A stretch of 64,000 nt of DNA. It comes from Cordylochernes scorpioides. Taxonomy: Eukaryota; Arthropoda; Arachnida; Pseudoscorpiones; Chernetidae. The notes under the pieces were generated by a model. It saw only the letters and a list, made by a program, of their open reading frames with translations. It did not search any database and was not told the origin of the DNA. Made by a program: the position numbers and the translations under genes. The DNA is taken from assembly GCA_030710605.1 (NCBI GenBank), contig CP092877.1, positions 68,380,488-68,444,487 on the forward strand, in the 5' to 3' direction. Positions 31,382 to 41,178 of the stretch are shown piece by piece (the stretch's first letter is position 1; each line of letters begins with the position of its first letter).

Positions 31382-32351
31382 CTACAATGAATGTCCATTG
31401 GCATCTACAATTTGTCCATCACAGACCTTATATGCTATGCCATTAATTATTAACTTATTGTCCCTTAGCTTAGCTAGAGTACCTTTTTCGACGAGTTCTC
31501 TTCTTTTGACATTCAGAACGCGTCGTTGTTCTCTCATCTTCATACTATAGTCCTTCGATAGTGAAATCTTAGTTCCTCTTAGATTGAAAGCAGCTTTGAA
31601 TAGAGTTGTTCTATCGTTTTGTTCTGGGACTTCAACCAGGATCGGTGCACCAGGTTTTCTGGATACTCGGTGGCATCGCGTGATGTTTATCTTCTCCGTT
31701 GTCCGCATATTTTCTTCGATAACCCTCCGTATCCGTTCTCGGCAGTCCTCGTTAATGTCTTGTTCTATTCCGTAAAAAATAAGGTTCCTTTCTCTGCTCT
31801 TTGCATCCAAGTATTCAAGCTGGTCTTCTAAGTCTTTTATTTTTTTTGGAGTTTTGAGAGAGTGCTGCCTTTGTAACGGCAGAAGATTCCTCTAATTGTT
31901 GCAGTCTTTGATTAATATTTTCTACTCTATCGTCGATTGCCGAAAGACGGGATTCCAGCCTCTCACCCCAGTTATCCAGCCTTTTGGTGAGTGCATTTAT
32001 CAGATCTTTGATCTCTTTATCCCTATCTAAGCTTGTTTCCAACGTCGTTTGTTTGGACATCCTAGGGCCTGGATTTTGTTCAATACCAGCTAATACCAAG
32101 AGCATTAAAATTACACATATAAGGAGAAAGTTTCGGAAATATTTTGAAAGTGAAATATTGACGCGTGATAAGCAAATCTTTTTGCCGCCGTATGTATCCG
32201 GCTTGAAAGTATGTAAATTTAACTCAGAATTCTTGTCTAATAGACATAAAATTATGATAGTAAGATATATTGGATATGAAGGTTTCATTTCAGATATATT
32301 GAGTTTGAACTTTAGCAAAAATAGAGGAAATATTTTAGTAAGACAGTTCAC
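31382..32351 (-). pseudogene. L-B ORF1 with 2A-like motif, coiled coil and RRM-like domain (one homopolymer frameshift)
   Basis: Residues 1-90: hydrophobic segments (YPIYLTIIILCLL; FLLICVILMLLVLAG) running into 'GIEQNPGP', a 2A ribosome-skipping-like motif (NPGP at 32064-32075; separation expected before the last Pro). Then a heptad-rich coiled coil (DKEIKDLINALTKRLDN... NINQRLQQLEE) and, after an A8 run near 31838, a second frame beginning KIKDLEDQLEYLDAKSRER leading into an L1-ORF1-like RRM ('RNLIFYGIEQ') and C-terminal domain (31810-31382). One base removed from the A8 run would make one ORF. N-terminal 2A in LINE ORF1 is known for some CR1-like and trypanosome elements. Confidence 0.88.
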
Positions 32352-32408
32352 TTACCGAGAGCGACGTTGCTTGCAGCCTATTCGTGCCGCCTCCTAGCGG
32401 AGAATCCC

Positions 32409-35400
32409 TCATTCACAAAACTTTTCATTACCTTCAGGACGTTCTGCGTCGATGTATTCCTTATAGGGCTTAATCGGACAAATCTTGTCAGATTATCGAC
32501 AATCACTAAAAGTTCCTGGTTACCTTTTGTACTTCTCACGAAGGGGCCTACGTGGTCCATGTGTACGATGGAAAACGGTCTCTTGCCTGACTTAATGGGA
32601 TGTAGGAAGCCTTGTTGTTTTCCACCGGGAACTTTGTTAAATAGACACTCGAGACACATAGCCACATGGCGTCGAACGTACCTCTTCATTGAAGGAAACC
32701 AGTACAATTCCTTAATTTTGTTGACAGTCCTATCAGTCGCAAAATGTCCCATTAGATCATGGAATTTGACAACTAAGCTTTTCCTCATACTTTTGGGTAT
32801 AACATACAGGGCTCGTTCCTCTTCTCCATTTTTCACCATGCGGAAAAGTCTGCCTCCTTTGTAGCTGTAGTCGTTAATTCTATTTTGTTCTCCTACTGTC
32901 CTATCACACGGGTCCTTTCGAAAGATCTGGATCAGGTCTCTCAATTCAGGGTCGGAATGCTGAATCATCAAGATTTGTTCTTCCAGTGTGATTGTGAGGC
33001 ACACTTCAAGGTTTTTCTCCACGATTTCCTCTATCGTGTCTCTAGGGTCGTCGACTGGAGCTCTACTCATTCCGTCTACGTGGGCCATCTTCTCCCCTGG
33101 TTTATGTCGAATTTCGAAATCGTATTCCTGAATCAGATTGTACCATCGCGCTATCTGAGGATTTGTAGTCTTCTTCGCGTTCATGTAGACCAGTGCTTGG
33201 CAATCTGTAACCACTGTAAACTTGATTCCTACGAGGAACTGACGTAGTCGATCCAAGGTCCACACTATCGCCATCAGCTCCAATTTGCTTGAGTGGTACA
33301 TCTTCTCGGCCTCTGTTGTCTTCTTGCTCACACAGTAGACCAAGCGCCATTTGCCGTCTTCGTCCATCTGTAGCACCATTCCTGCTAATCCCTCAGCACT
33401 CGCATCGCAATGTACTTCTGTCTTGAGTTCAGGGTTGTAATGAGCTAGTACCGGATATTCGACCAGATCCTTTCGTAGTCCTCCAAATGACCTTCGCTGT
33501 TCTTCCTTCCATTCAAATTGTGAACCTTTCTTCGTAAGTCTGCTTAGCGGTTCTGCTTTCCTCGCGAAGTCCTTTACAAATCGTCTGAAGAAGTTCGTCA
33601 GTCCCAGAAAGCGTCGTATGTCGTGGACATTCTTGGGTTCTGGAAATTCTTCTATCGCCTTGATCTTTCTTGGGCCTGGCTTAAGTCCGCCTGTACTGAT
33701 GACATACCCTAAGAACTCAACTTCCCTCCTTCCGAACTCACATTTGGAGGGTTTCAGTGTCAACTTCGCTGATCTTATTCTTTCGAGGACTTCCCTCAAC
33801 CTTTCGATCATCTCCCGCCAATCCTTTGCCGGGATAATCACGTCGTCGAGATAGCAGAATGCCTTCTTGTTCAGCAGCGGACCTAGGACAGTGTGCATCA
33901 GTCTTTGGAATTCAGCTGGTGCGTTGGCGAGTCCAAAAATCATCCTTTCGAATTGACCTGTATCATCTGGGGTGATGAATGCTGTCTTTAATTTTGCCTT
34001 ATCGGTCAGTGGTATCTGCAGATATCCATGCGCCAGATCCAGAGTGGTGAAGAATTTCGCATTCCTTAGGCCTTCCAGAAGGTCGTCTATCCTTGGTAAT
34101 GGGAACTTGTCCTTAACTGTTTGAATGTTGAGTCTCCTATAATCTACCACCAGACGATGATCTCCAGTTTTCTTCCTCACAAGTAGGACGGGACTAGCGT
34201 AGGGTGATCTAGTTTCCGTGACTATTCCATTGTCCTTCCACTCTCTGACAATCTCCCTGATTGCTTCGCGTTCACTTGCAGTCGTCTTATACGGTCTCAG
34301 ACAGACTGGCTTGCTTCCATCAACCTCCTTAATGTCCATCTTGGTGACATCGGTGCACCCTAATTCCTCCATGCCAAGAGCGAAACAGTCTCTATACTCG
34401 TTTACTACATCTAGGATTTCTTGTCTCTCTTTCGAAGTCAGAGAATGATTGACGTTGATGTCCTCAGGCAGTATGGGGCGCTTACGTTTCATTTGGTCTT
34501 GTCCTTCCCTCTTCTCTTCATTTTTAGTCTGAAACGAATCCTCTGCTACGTCCAGGTTAACAACAATATCATCAAGGTTCAGTAGTTCAACTCGCCCTAC
34601 ACATTGGTTCTTCCTTACTCTCAACTTGCCCTTGCCAGCTGAGATGATGGGTACGGTCGTCTTTCCATCGACCACTTCCAATAGGGAATCGACACAGGCG
34701 TCATCTACTCCTGTGAACAATACATATCCGTCCTTTACCTCGTCTGTGATTGCACTTGTAAAGTTAATGGAGTCGCTCTCCAACTGAACAGTTTCGGTTG
34801 CTCTCAGTTCGATGCGACGCGACTTGATTTCTTCTTGCAGATTAGCAAACGGAAATTCGGATGAATAGCCAATATGCAAGTTTTTACCAATTCTGGCGAA
34901 GGATACGTAGGGCAGATCTGTCCATGTTCTTCCAATTAATAGGTCATAGGGTTGGGCATCATCATTGACAATGAATACAGTGATTTCCCTTCCGACGATG
35001 CCATCAATCTCCAGGTCGACTGTCGTCTTCCCAACGGTCCTGGCAGCTGGTGCAGTCTGGTTACCGATGCCGTACAGACTAGTCGAGTTTGGTTCGATGT
35101 CGACGCTGATCCTCCTTGCGACCGATTCTCTCATTAGACAACTGCTGCTCCCGGTGTCTATCATTGCCTTCACGGTTTCCTTGTTGTCGATCTTGACATC
35201 CTTCAAATATACATCTGGCGGGACAGTCTCCAGTCCTTCGACTTCCAGGTTGGCTACTTTTAGTCCTTCTTTGGGTCTTGTGCAATTCCTTTCCTTGTGT
35301 CCCGTTTGACCGCATCCTCGGCATGTCAACGTAGTCCTGGGTGCTGGGCAGTCTCTGGCAATGTGTCCAAACTGATTGCAGTTGAAGCACTTCGGTTCTC

Positions 35401-35445
35401 CCTTGCGTTTCTGATCGTACGGTTGACCATTCTCCTCAAGGTGTT
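32409..35445 (-). pseudogene. pol: G2 pol, protease to integrase N-terminal half (5' of the LINE insertion)
   Basis: Two zinc knuckles open the frame (CFNCNQFGHIARDC, CRGCGQTGHKERNC), so nucleocapsid is read in the pol frame. Counting from the Met at 35329: protease MIDTGSSS (DTG 58-60); RT with 'TLDLAHGYLQIPL' and catalytic YLDD in 'FCYLDDVII'; RNase H 'VHCDASAEG'; integrase HHCC ('HDLMGHFATD...CLECL') and first catalytic Asp 'VHMDHVGPF'. Breaks off in 'SFVNE' at the L-B insertion (32408/32409). A stop just upstream of 35445 limits the frame, which overlaps the end of gag in the -1 frame. Confidence 0.92.
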
Positions 35446-36495
35446 AGGGTACGTTTCACTGATTTCGTTCCTTTCAGCGTCTTGACCCGAAACATTCGTT
35501 CCTTGTTTAGTCTCTTTAACTTCGCTTTGGTTGGGGAATCTCGCAGATTTCTGCTGAAACGACGGTGGTATGAGGTGTTTCGCATTCCAATGCGGAGGTC
35601 CCATCTCGGTGCGAACATTTTCGTACTCGTCCAGTTTATCCGCCAACTCATCTGGGTTGTTTAACTTGGTCCAATCGTCAATGAGATGATTACGCAGCAC
35701 ATTTGGAACTTTTTCCTTTAGCTGGTTAGTGACGGACAAATCCTTTAGGGCGTCGAAATTTTCCACGTTCATTCCTTCGATCCATTCATTGAAATATCCT
35801 CGCAATTCGAAAGCGAAGTCTCTCCAGGAACCCTTTTGAGATCTCTCGTGCTTCTCGAATTTTTGTCTGAATTGTTCGGGGCTCAACTTGTACCGTTTTA
35901 GGAGCAACCTTTTCACGAACCTATAATCGCCGCTTTGTTCTTCTGTCTCCCGAGCGATTAATTGAGTCATTTCGTAAGGTAGCAATCCTAGGAGGCTGAA
36001 CGCCCATTGGTCTTCATCCAATCCTAGTCGCTTTGCCTGTCTTTCGAAAAGAATTAGGTAAAAACTCAAATCATTGTCCTTCGACTCGTACTTGGGCATC
36101 AGTTTACGTATCTCGTAATGTGCGTCATTGCTGGTACTTCGAGACGTATCGTTGTTTCCGCGTGTAGTCTGGATGCGCAGCTTCTCAAGCTCGAATTCCA
36201 TTACCATTTGTTCTTTTCGTTCCCGTTCGATTCGTTCCCGATCCTCGATTCGTTTCCGATCCTCGATTCGTTCGCGCTCCTCGATTCGTTCCCGATCCTC
36301 GATCAGAGTCTCCAACAGTTGCTTTGCGAATTCTTCTTCGTAAGATTGGCTATTCAAAATAAGGTGTTTTAAGTCGACGATCCTGCTCTCTGGCAGTACT
36401 ACCTCGCCGAATTCATACGCCAACTTGCTCAGATCGCATTTCCTTACTTTCGCTAAATAGGTCATGTTTTTCAAAAGGAAAAATAAACAAAGCAA
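35326..36495 (-). CDS. gag: G2 Gag (SCAN-like capsid)
   Basis: 389 codons. Residues about 65-95 are an Arg/Glu repeat region (RERIE/RKRIE). A capsid segment resembling the SCAN-type fold of Gmr1-like gypsy Gags follows ('RLLLKRYKLSPEQFRQKFEKH ... FELRGYFNEWI'). The zinc knuckles are not in this frame but in the -1 frame shared with pol; gag ends after 'TAQHPGLR'. Either Gag-Pol is made by -1 frameshifting upstream of the knuckles, or one base change has displaced them. The start at 36495 is tentative; Met at 36462 (MTYLAKVRK) looks more natural. Confidence 0.8.
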   Translation of the reverse strand: MLCLFFLLKNMTYLAKVRKCDLSKLAYEFGEVVLPESRIVDLKHLILNSQSYEEEFAKQLLETLIEDRERIEERERIEDRKRIEDRERIERERKEQMVMEFELEKLRIQTTRGNNDTSRSTSNDAHYEIRKLMPKYESKDNDLSFYLILFERQAKRLGLDEDQWAFSLLGLLPYEMTQLIARETEEQSGDYRFVKRLLLKRYKLSPEQFRQKFEKHERSQKGSWRDFAFELRGYFNEWIEGMNVENFDALKDLSVTNQLKEKVPNVLRNHLIDDWTKLNNPDELADKLDEYENVRTEMGPPHWNAKHLIPPSFQQKSARFPNQSEVKETKQGTNVSGQDAERNEISETYPNTLRRMVNRTIRNARENRSASTAISLDTLPETAQHPGLR

Positions 36496-36611
36496 AAAAT
36501 TTTAAAATAAACAAATAAAACGCACTAAACCAGATACGAACTGTTCCAATTATTTCTTTAAACGAAATCAACTTTTCTTTAGAAATTTTGAGACAATACT
36601 TTTTTTTTTCT

Positions 36612-36811
36612 TTTTACCGCGATACTTTGCGATAATACTTTTTATCGAGATGATTTTGCAATAATACTTTTACCGCGATACTTTGCGATAATGCTTTTAT
36701 CGAGATGACTTGCAATAATACTTTTACCGCGATACTTTGCGATAATACTTTTGTCGAGGTGACTTGTAATAATACTTTTCCCGCGATACTTTGCGATAAT
36801 ACTTTTAGGAA
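36612..36811. repeat. 54-bp tandem repeats in the G2 leader
   Basis: Three to four units built on 'ccgcgatactttgcgataat' and 'cttttatcgagatgacttgc'. As 54 is a multiple of 3, a minus-strand frame (36614-36865) encodes 18-residue repeats (KVLSQSIAVKVLLQV...). In the 5' untranslated leader between LTR and gag. Confidence 0.85.
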
Positions 36812-36943
36812 TAGGTAATTAAATTTCGTACATACCATGCAACTCCTCTTACGTTGATCGGTCACCGCGCCACGTCCTTCTCGTTTCCAAATTATTCCAG
36901 TGAATTTTCAATTTTCTTCAGGACCATCCCACTTCTGAATTTC

Positions 36944-37164
36944 TGTTGGCTTCCGTAGGCGTTTCTTACTGGGAAAAAGAAAGAGAGGATCCAATGAAAT
37001 AATTTAGTAGCGTTTATTAAAACAAAATCATAATAATGAACAACACATATAACAGAGAGTACCGTCGTCTTCCGGGTATTCCTTCTACTGGGGAGCTCGG
37101 ATTCTATATTCTGTGCGTTTATAATCTGTTTATCTGTGGCTCTCTGGTCGGGATGGCGCCTACA
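36944..37164 (-). repeat. G2 5' LTR
   Basis: 221-bp right LTR. The first bases after it on the element strand (GAAATTCAGAAGTGGGATGG) have no TGG at the border; the first TGG is about 12 bases in, so the primer-binding site is unusual or unclear. Confidence 0.93.
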
Positions 37165-37249
37165 ATTGTAAGGAATAGTATTTGAATAAAAGCATTCAAT
37201 CGGGTAAAACCCGGGCGTTGACCGGGTCATTCGGCTAGTGTAATATAAT

Positions 37250-37530
37250 AAAAACAAAATTGGCATTTCGTGAGCACTCACATGAGTTTTATTATCTCAG
37301 GAAGCCTCTGGGACCAAATTTTGGTCGTAGAAGTACAGTCTGCACCACGCTGGAGGGCCAACTGCCCGAAACGCGTTGATGGTTGACTTTCTTAATTTAT
37401 CAAGAAATTGGGTTGGCCAAATATCTTTGGAACATGCTAAATCAACGTTTAGTTAATTTTTGTTCCACTAGATGGCGCTCTACCATCTAAAATGCTTATG
37501 TAAGCGGTCAAAAAATGCCAATTTTGTTTT
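37250..37530 (+). mobile_element. Decayed Penelope-type segment with degenerate hammerhead motif, unit B
   Basis: Copy of 7620-7905; core again CTGGAGG in place of CTGANGA, with an extra base in the stem I side (gttgatgg). Confidence 0.5.
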
Positions 37531-37975
37531 TAATTATCAACACCTGAACATTTTTCAATTTTTTTTTTTAAATTGATTTTTAATATAAACTATACTGTGT
37601 TTCAAATACAAGAAATGTATTTGTATATAATATGTGTGTTGTCAATATTTTAAAAATAATTTTAAATAAACATGTATTCACATTTTTTTTTTAGAATTTC
37701 CAATACATTTACTTCGAAAATTTTGCACCCAAAATTTCGTCCTTTTAATTATATTCATGAAAAAAAAATAAATTAAGTCTCAATTTTATTTCTTTAATTT
37801 GTGAAATATATAAATCACCAAGAACAGCACCTTTTAAATCTAACTTTATTCTGGTTTTGAAAATATTCTTGTCAGGAGCGGGCGCTTTTATATTAATTTA
37901 AAAACAACTAATTTTTATAAAATGTATAATTAATTTTATTCATTATTTTAAGATATTCATTATTTGAATTATATT

Positions 37976-38008
37976 TCATTACAATTCACTTTCTCTCTCT
38001 CTCTTCAG
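37976..38008 (+). promoter_or_regulatory. Probable 5'-UTR 3' splice site, unit B ALYREF-like gene
   Basis: Pyrimidine tract (ttctctctctctcttcag) ending in CAG at 38008, 53 bases before the start codon. Confidence 0.45.
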
Positions 38009-38061
38009 GTATTGTTTAATTATAAGTTTAAAATAATAATTTTAATTAATCTAAAAATAAA

Positions 38062-39135
38062 ATGGATAAAATCAACATGTCATTGGACGAGATTATTCTC
38101 CAGGAGCGTTATGCCATGTCTGAACACCGTGGCTCCAAGAATCACCAAAATAAAAGGTTTAGAAAAGTTCCAAATCAATACAGAAGACAACAGTATGCTG
38201 GACAATGGAACAATAAGAACCAACAGCAGTTCAAAGGCCAACAACAATACAATAAGGGCAACAACAACCAACAATACAACATGAGCAAACAACAGCACAA
38301 CAAAGGCAAACTAATCCTGTCCAATCTTCACTACAAGGTCACTAACCAAGACATCTTTGACATGTTCCGCTCGTATGGAAAGATCCTTAGTTACACCATC
38401 CATTACAATGCTTCAGGGAAATCCCTCGGAATTGCTGAAGTTGTATTTGACCGCAAGGACGCAGCAATTAAAGCGCTCCAGAGATACAACGGAGAGTTTC
38501 TGGATGGACGAAAAATGAATATCAAGCTTGAAGATGCTCCGCATAAGACAAGCAGCATCAAGGACAGGCTAGGTCCATTCCCTCAGAAGAGGAAGCTAGT
38601 CCAAGATCATAGAGGTCCTCAGAACAAGAGGATCAGACTACAAGAGCAAGAATTTCGCACAGAGAAATTTCCAAAAAAAGAAATTGTTCACGTGAAATTC
38701 GCAGATGTTCCCCAGAAAACAAATACCATCAAGAACCGGATGGATTCATTCCCTCAGAAGTGGAAAAAATTCCAGTATCAGAATAATCCTCAGAACAAGA
38801 TTATCAATCTAAAAGAAACACAAATGTCCACAAAGGAATCCGCACAAAAAGAAGTTGTTAACTTGAAGCTTGTAGATAATTCACAGAAGAACAGCAGCAT
38901 CAAAGAACAGTTGGGTCCTTCATCTCAGGAGAATGAGCAAGTCAAGGAGCAGAATGGTCAACAGAACAATATGATCAGCCCACAAGAACAACAAATGTCC
39001 TCAAAAGAATCCACAAAAAAAGATGTTGATAAAATTGAGCTTGAAGATAAAGATGAGGATATATTAGAGGACACGGACATGGAGGACGATTCCGACTTCG
39101 AAGAGAATATGGAATGGGATGAATTGCTAATGTAA
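38062..39135 (+). CDS. ALYREF/REF-like mRNA export adaptor, full-length unit B copy (357 aa)
   Basis: Family role: REF proteins bind spliced mRNA and the helicase UAP56/DDX39B in the nucleus and hand mRNA to NXF1. Seen here: N-terminal UAP56-binding motif (NMSLDEII, residues 5-12); basic patch KRFRKVPNQYRR; Gln/Asn-rich linker 45-81; single RRM 82-157 with RNP2 LILSNL and RNP1 KSLGIAEV, ending YNGEFLDGRKMNIKLED as in ALYREF; then three degenerate 56-residue repeats (156-209, 212-267, 268-325; core SIKxRLGPFPQK and PQNKxI) that typical ALYREF lacks; finally an acidic tail (EDKDEDILEDTDMEDD... EWDELLM). Typical ALYREF is about 250 aa. Single coding exon; splice acceptor at 38008 suggests a spliced leader exon. 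The likely functional copy of the pair. Confidence 0.9.
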   Translation: MDKINMSLDEIILQERYAMSEHRGSKNHQNKRFRKVPNQYRRQQYAGQWNNKNQQQFKGQQQYNKGNNNQQYNMSKQQHNKGKLILSNLHYKVTNQDIFDMFRSYGKILSYTIHYNASGKSLGIAEVVFDRKDAAIKALQRYNGEFLDGRKMNIKLEDAPHKTSSIKDRLGPFPQKRKLVQDHRGPQNKRIRLQEQEFRTEKFPKKEIVHVKFADVPQKTNTIKNRMDSFPQKWKKFQYQNNPQNKIINLKETQMSTKESAQKEVVNLKLVDNSQKNSSIKEQLGPSSQENEQVKEQNGQQNNMISPQEQQMSSKESTKKDVDKIELEDKDEDILEDTDMEDDSDFEENMEWDELLM

Positions 39136-40400
39136 ATCAAATATGTAAATATGTAATCAAATACTCATATATATATATACCAAATGTCTATTGGTATATA
39201 TTTAGTTTAACTCACTTAAATACTAAAATTATTTTGACGGGAGAAGCGTCCATTGCTTCTATGGACTCTTAAATACTGTATATCTATTTTTTATATATAT
39301 TTGTTTTGTTTAACACTTAAATATATGTTTATGGGGGGAGGGGTTCTGACTTTTTATAAAATAAAAATATTTAAAAATTTCCAATATTTGACTCATTTCC
39401 TTCATATTTAGCCTTATAAAAGTACTTATCAACTGATAAAATGACAGGTCCTGGATTATAACCTATCATTAAAAAATTTGATAGTTCTTGGTAAAAATCG
39501 GGCATTATAATTTATTATCAAACTGGCGAAACCGCTGGGAGGGTTCATCACTAATGAGTCAGGCATTAATTTTCCATTGCAGTAAGGGCAGTAGAAATTG
39601 TTAAATTCTTAAAAGAAGCATACGCGTCTATAATAGTTTAGTATTTTCATAACAGATGGAACGCTTATACATAATTATAATTTATAAATTCGTTTATCTT
39701 TTAATAATAGACCGTTTGATGTTAAATAAAGTTCGTTTCTACTTACCTCTCCTGGCAACCATTTTATAACGCGACAATTATTTTGGAAAAGAAAGAAAAA
39801 AGCCCATGTTGAAAAAGTTCCCATGAAATAGCTCGATATGAAACAATCTCTTATAAGAGACCACCTTCAAAAAAGTCACATTTTATCAATGTTTTAGGTG
39901 GACTCTAATGGGAGGTCTATAAAAATAAATGTCACCTCTCCTGTCAAAATAGACATTAAAACTCCATTGTGAAGACTTTATTTGATCCCTTATAGATCTC
40001 ATGGAATAAAGTCCACCCTGGACTGACGCGGGCCATTAGCCTGAAACCATAGTCGCTAGGTGGGCGCTTCTCAGTTTGACAAAGCTGAAGTGGCTTTGTC
40101 ACCGACCTGAGGCCGCTAGTTTGCGGCGACGTTCAATAGATTGTGTCTAGCTTTGACTTCTATTTTGACGGGAGAGGGGACCTTTATAGATCAAGATCCT
40201 TGCGGCAAAATTTGTATCAAAGATTGAGAAAGCTTATTGGTGAGGATACCATTTCCCAGTATAATGGAGGAACGAAAGTGAGGTACATATATTACTGTTG
40301 AATTAGAGGATTTTGACTATGGCATTCCTTTCGTTTTTTCTTTTAACTAGCTGTCGACTACGCCATATTTTGTTTATTATTTTTATTGAGAAAGATATAT
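39136..40400 (+). other. 3' flank of ALYREF-like gene and intergenic sequence, unit B
   Basis: Collinear with 9565-10820: aataaa at about 39361, permuted hammerhead-like block at 39520-39570 (core CTAATGA here), pogo-like debris 39840-40170. No gene recognised. Confidence 0.5.
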
Positions 40401-40424
40401 CTGTTGAACGACATTTAAAAATTC

Positions 40425-40655
40425 TGCATGTGTTTCTTTTGAACGAAAAATCGAAGTTTATTTTAAGGAGAAATAACGATTATTTCTAACCTTAGGGATG
40501 AAGTATGAGGAATTCCCATCCCTGAACACTTTTATTTTTCCGTTTATCATTACTCTTCACAATTCATTCTTTCATATTTCATCCCTAAGGTTAGAAATAA
40601 TCGTTATTTCTCCTTGAAATAATCTTCGATTTTTCGTTCAAAAGAAACACATGCA
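40425..40655. mobile_element. Palindromic MITE, unit B
   Basis: As 10837-11072, with the longer right arm (aaaagaaacacatgcagg) pairing with 'ctgcatgtgtttctttt', so this copy preserves the original terminal inverted repeat. Confidence 0.8.
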
Positions 40656-40855
40656 GGATAATTTTCAAATGTCGTTCTACAATCATAAGCCGCATTATAT
40701 TGTATAAAGATATATCTCTAGAAAAGACTTATTTAATCACAAAGTACAACATACCTGATATTATAAATCTTCTAAACTTATTTTACATATTTATAAAACA
40801 ATAATTAACATATTTATATAAAAATAGACACTTCGGCCAGTTGGAGTTTTTTATT

Positions 40856-40898
40856 TTCTCAACGTTTCGACAAAAATCTTTTGTCTTCGTCAGGAGAA
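40856..40898 (-). ncRNA. Hammerhead ribozyme candidate (type I, loopless stem III), left arm
   Basis: Exact mirror of the right-arm motif on the minus strand: stem I ends ttctc/gagaa, core ctgacga, gaaac. Confidence 0.7.
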
Positions 40899-41135
40899 GT
40901 AAATAAAATAAAACATTTGGCAAGGCGTTAAAAATTGTTCTGAGGTTTGCAAGGGCGTTCTCACGTGATTCTTCGAATTTAGCACAACATCTAAAGCGCG
41001 AGTCAAAAACAAATATTAAACTCGTCAAAGACTATGATCATGGAAATAAAAATATATTCGAAGAATCACGTGAGAACGCCCTTGCAAACCTCAGAACAAT
41101 TTTTAACGCCTTGCCAAATGTTTTATTTTATTTAC

Positions 41136-41178
41136 TTCTCCTGACGAAGACAAAAGATTTTTGTCGAAACGTTGAGAA
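41136..41178 (+). ncRNA. Hammerhead ribozyme candidate (type I, loopless stem III), right arm
   Basis: Stem I TTCTC (41136-41140) with GAGAA (41174-41178); core CTGACGA (41141-41147); stem II GACAAAA/TTTTGTC around gat, with one extra A; GAA then AC/GT without loop; U at the cleavage position. All invariant core bases are present. Such short stem III hammerheads are described for Penelope-like elements and thought to work as dimers. Confidence 0.7.

Larger units (their letters stand above)
27685..32408 (-). mobile_element. LINE L-B: nearly complete non-LTR retrotransposon (CR1/Jockey group likely)
   Basis: 4724 bp between 13-bp target duplications. Minus-strand order: short 5' UTR, ORF1 (2A-like motif, coiled coil, RRM-like), ORF2 (APE endonuclease, RT, C-terminal zinc knuckle), 3' UTR with 'gggcaagatgccctaataaggc' and a (TTG)n tail. 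Apparently full length. The four breaks in ORF1/ORF2 are all single-base changes in A runs (about 31838, 29922, 29249, 28394). Clade is inferred from domain order and tail; an alignment of RT would settle it. Confidence 0.92.
26654..37164 (-). mobile_element. Gypsy G2: Ty3/gypsy element interrupted by LINE L-B
   Basis: 221-bp LTRs (26654-26874, 36944-37164; TG...CA; one difference seen), 4-bp target duplication attg (26650-26653, 37165-37168), empty site in unit A. Minus-strand order: 5' LTR, leader with 54-bp repeats, gag, pol; pol is split by L-B (27685-32408). Without the LINE the element is about 5.8 kb. It lies on a post-duplication time line: duplication, then G2, then L-B. Confidence 0.95.
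26237..37238 (+). mobile_element. Helitron-B-type element, unit B, split by gypsy G2
   Basis: Left half 26237-26653, right half 37165-37238 ending 'ggctag' before T. The two halves join at attg to give exactly the unit A sequence around 7531-7542. Confidence 0.8.

Noticed and set aside
40783..41028. 81-codon minus-strand frame in the 40.8-kb foldback
   Set aside because: Consists of the inverted arm sequence; not conserved as a protein.
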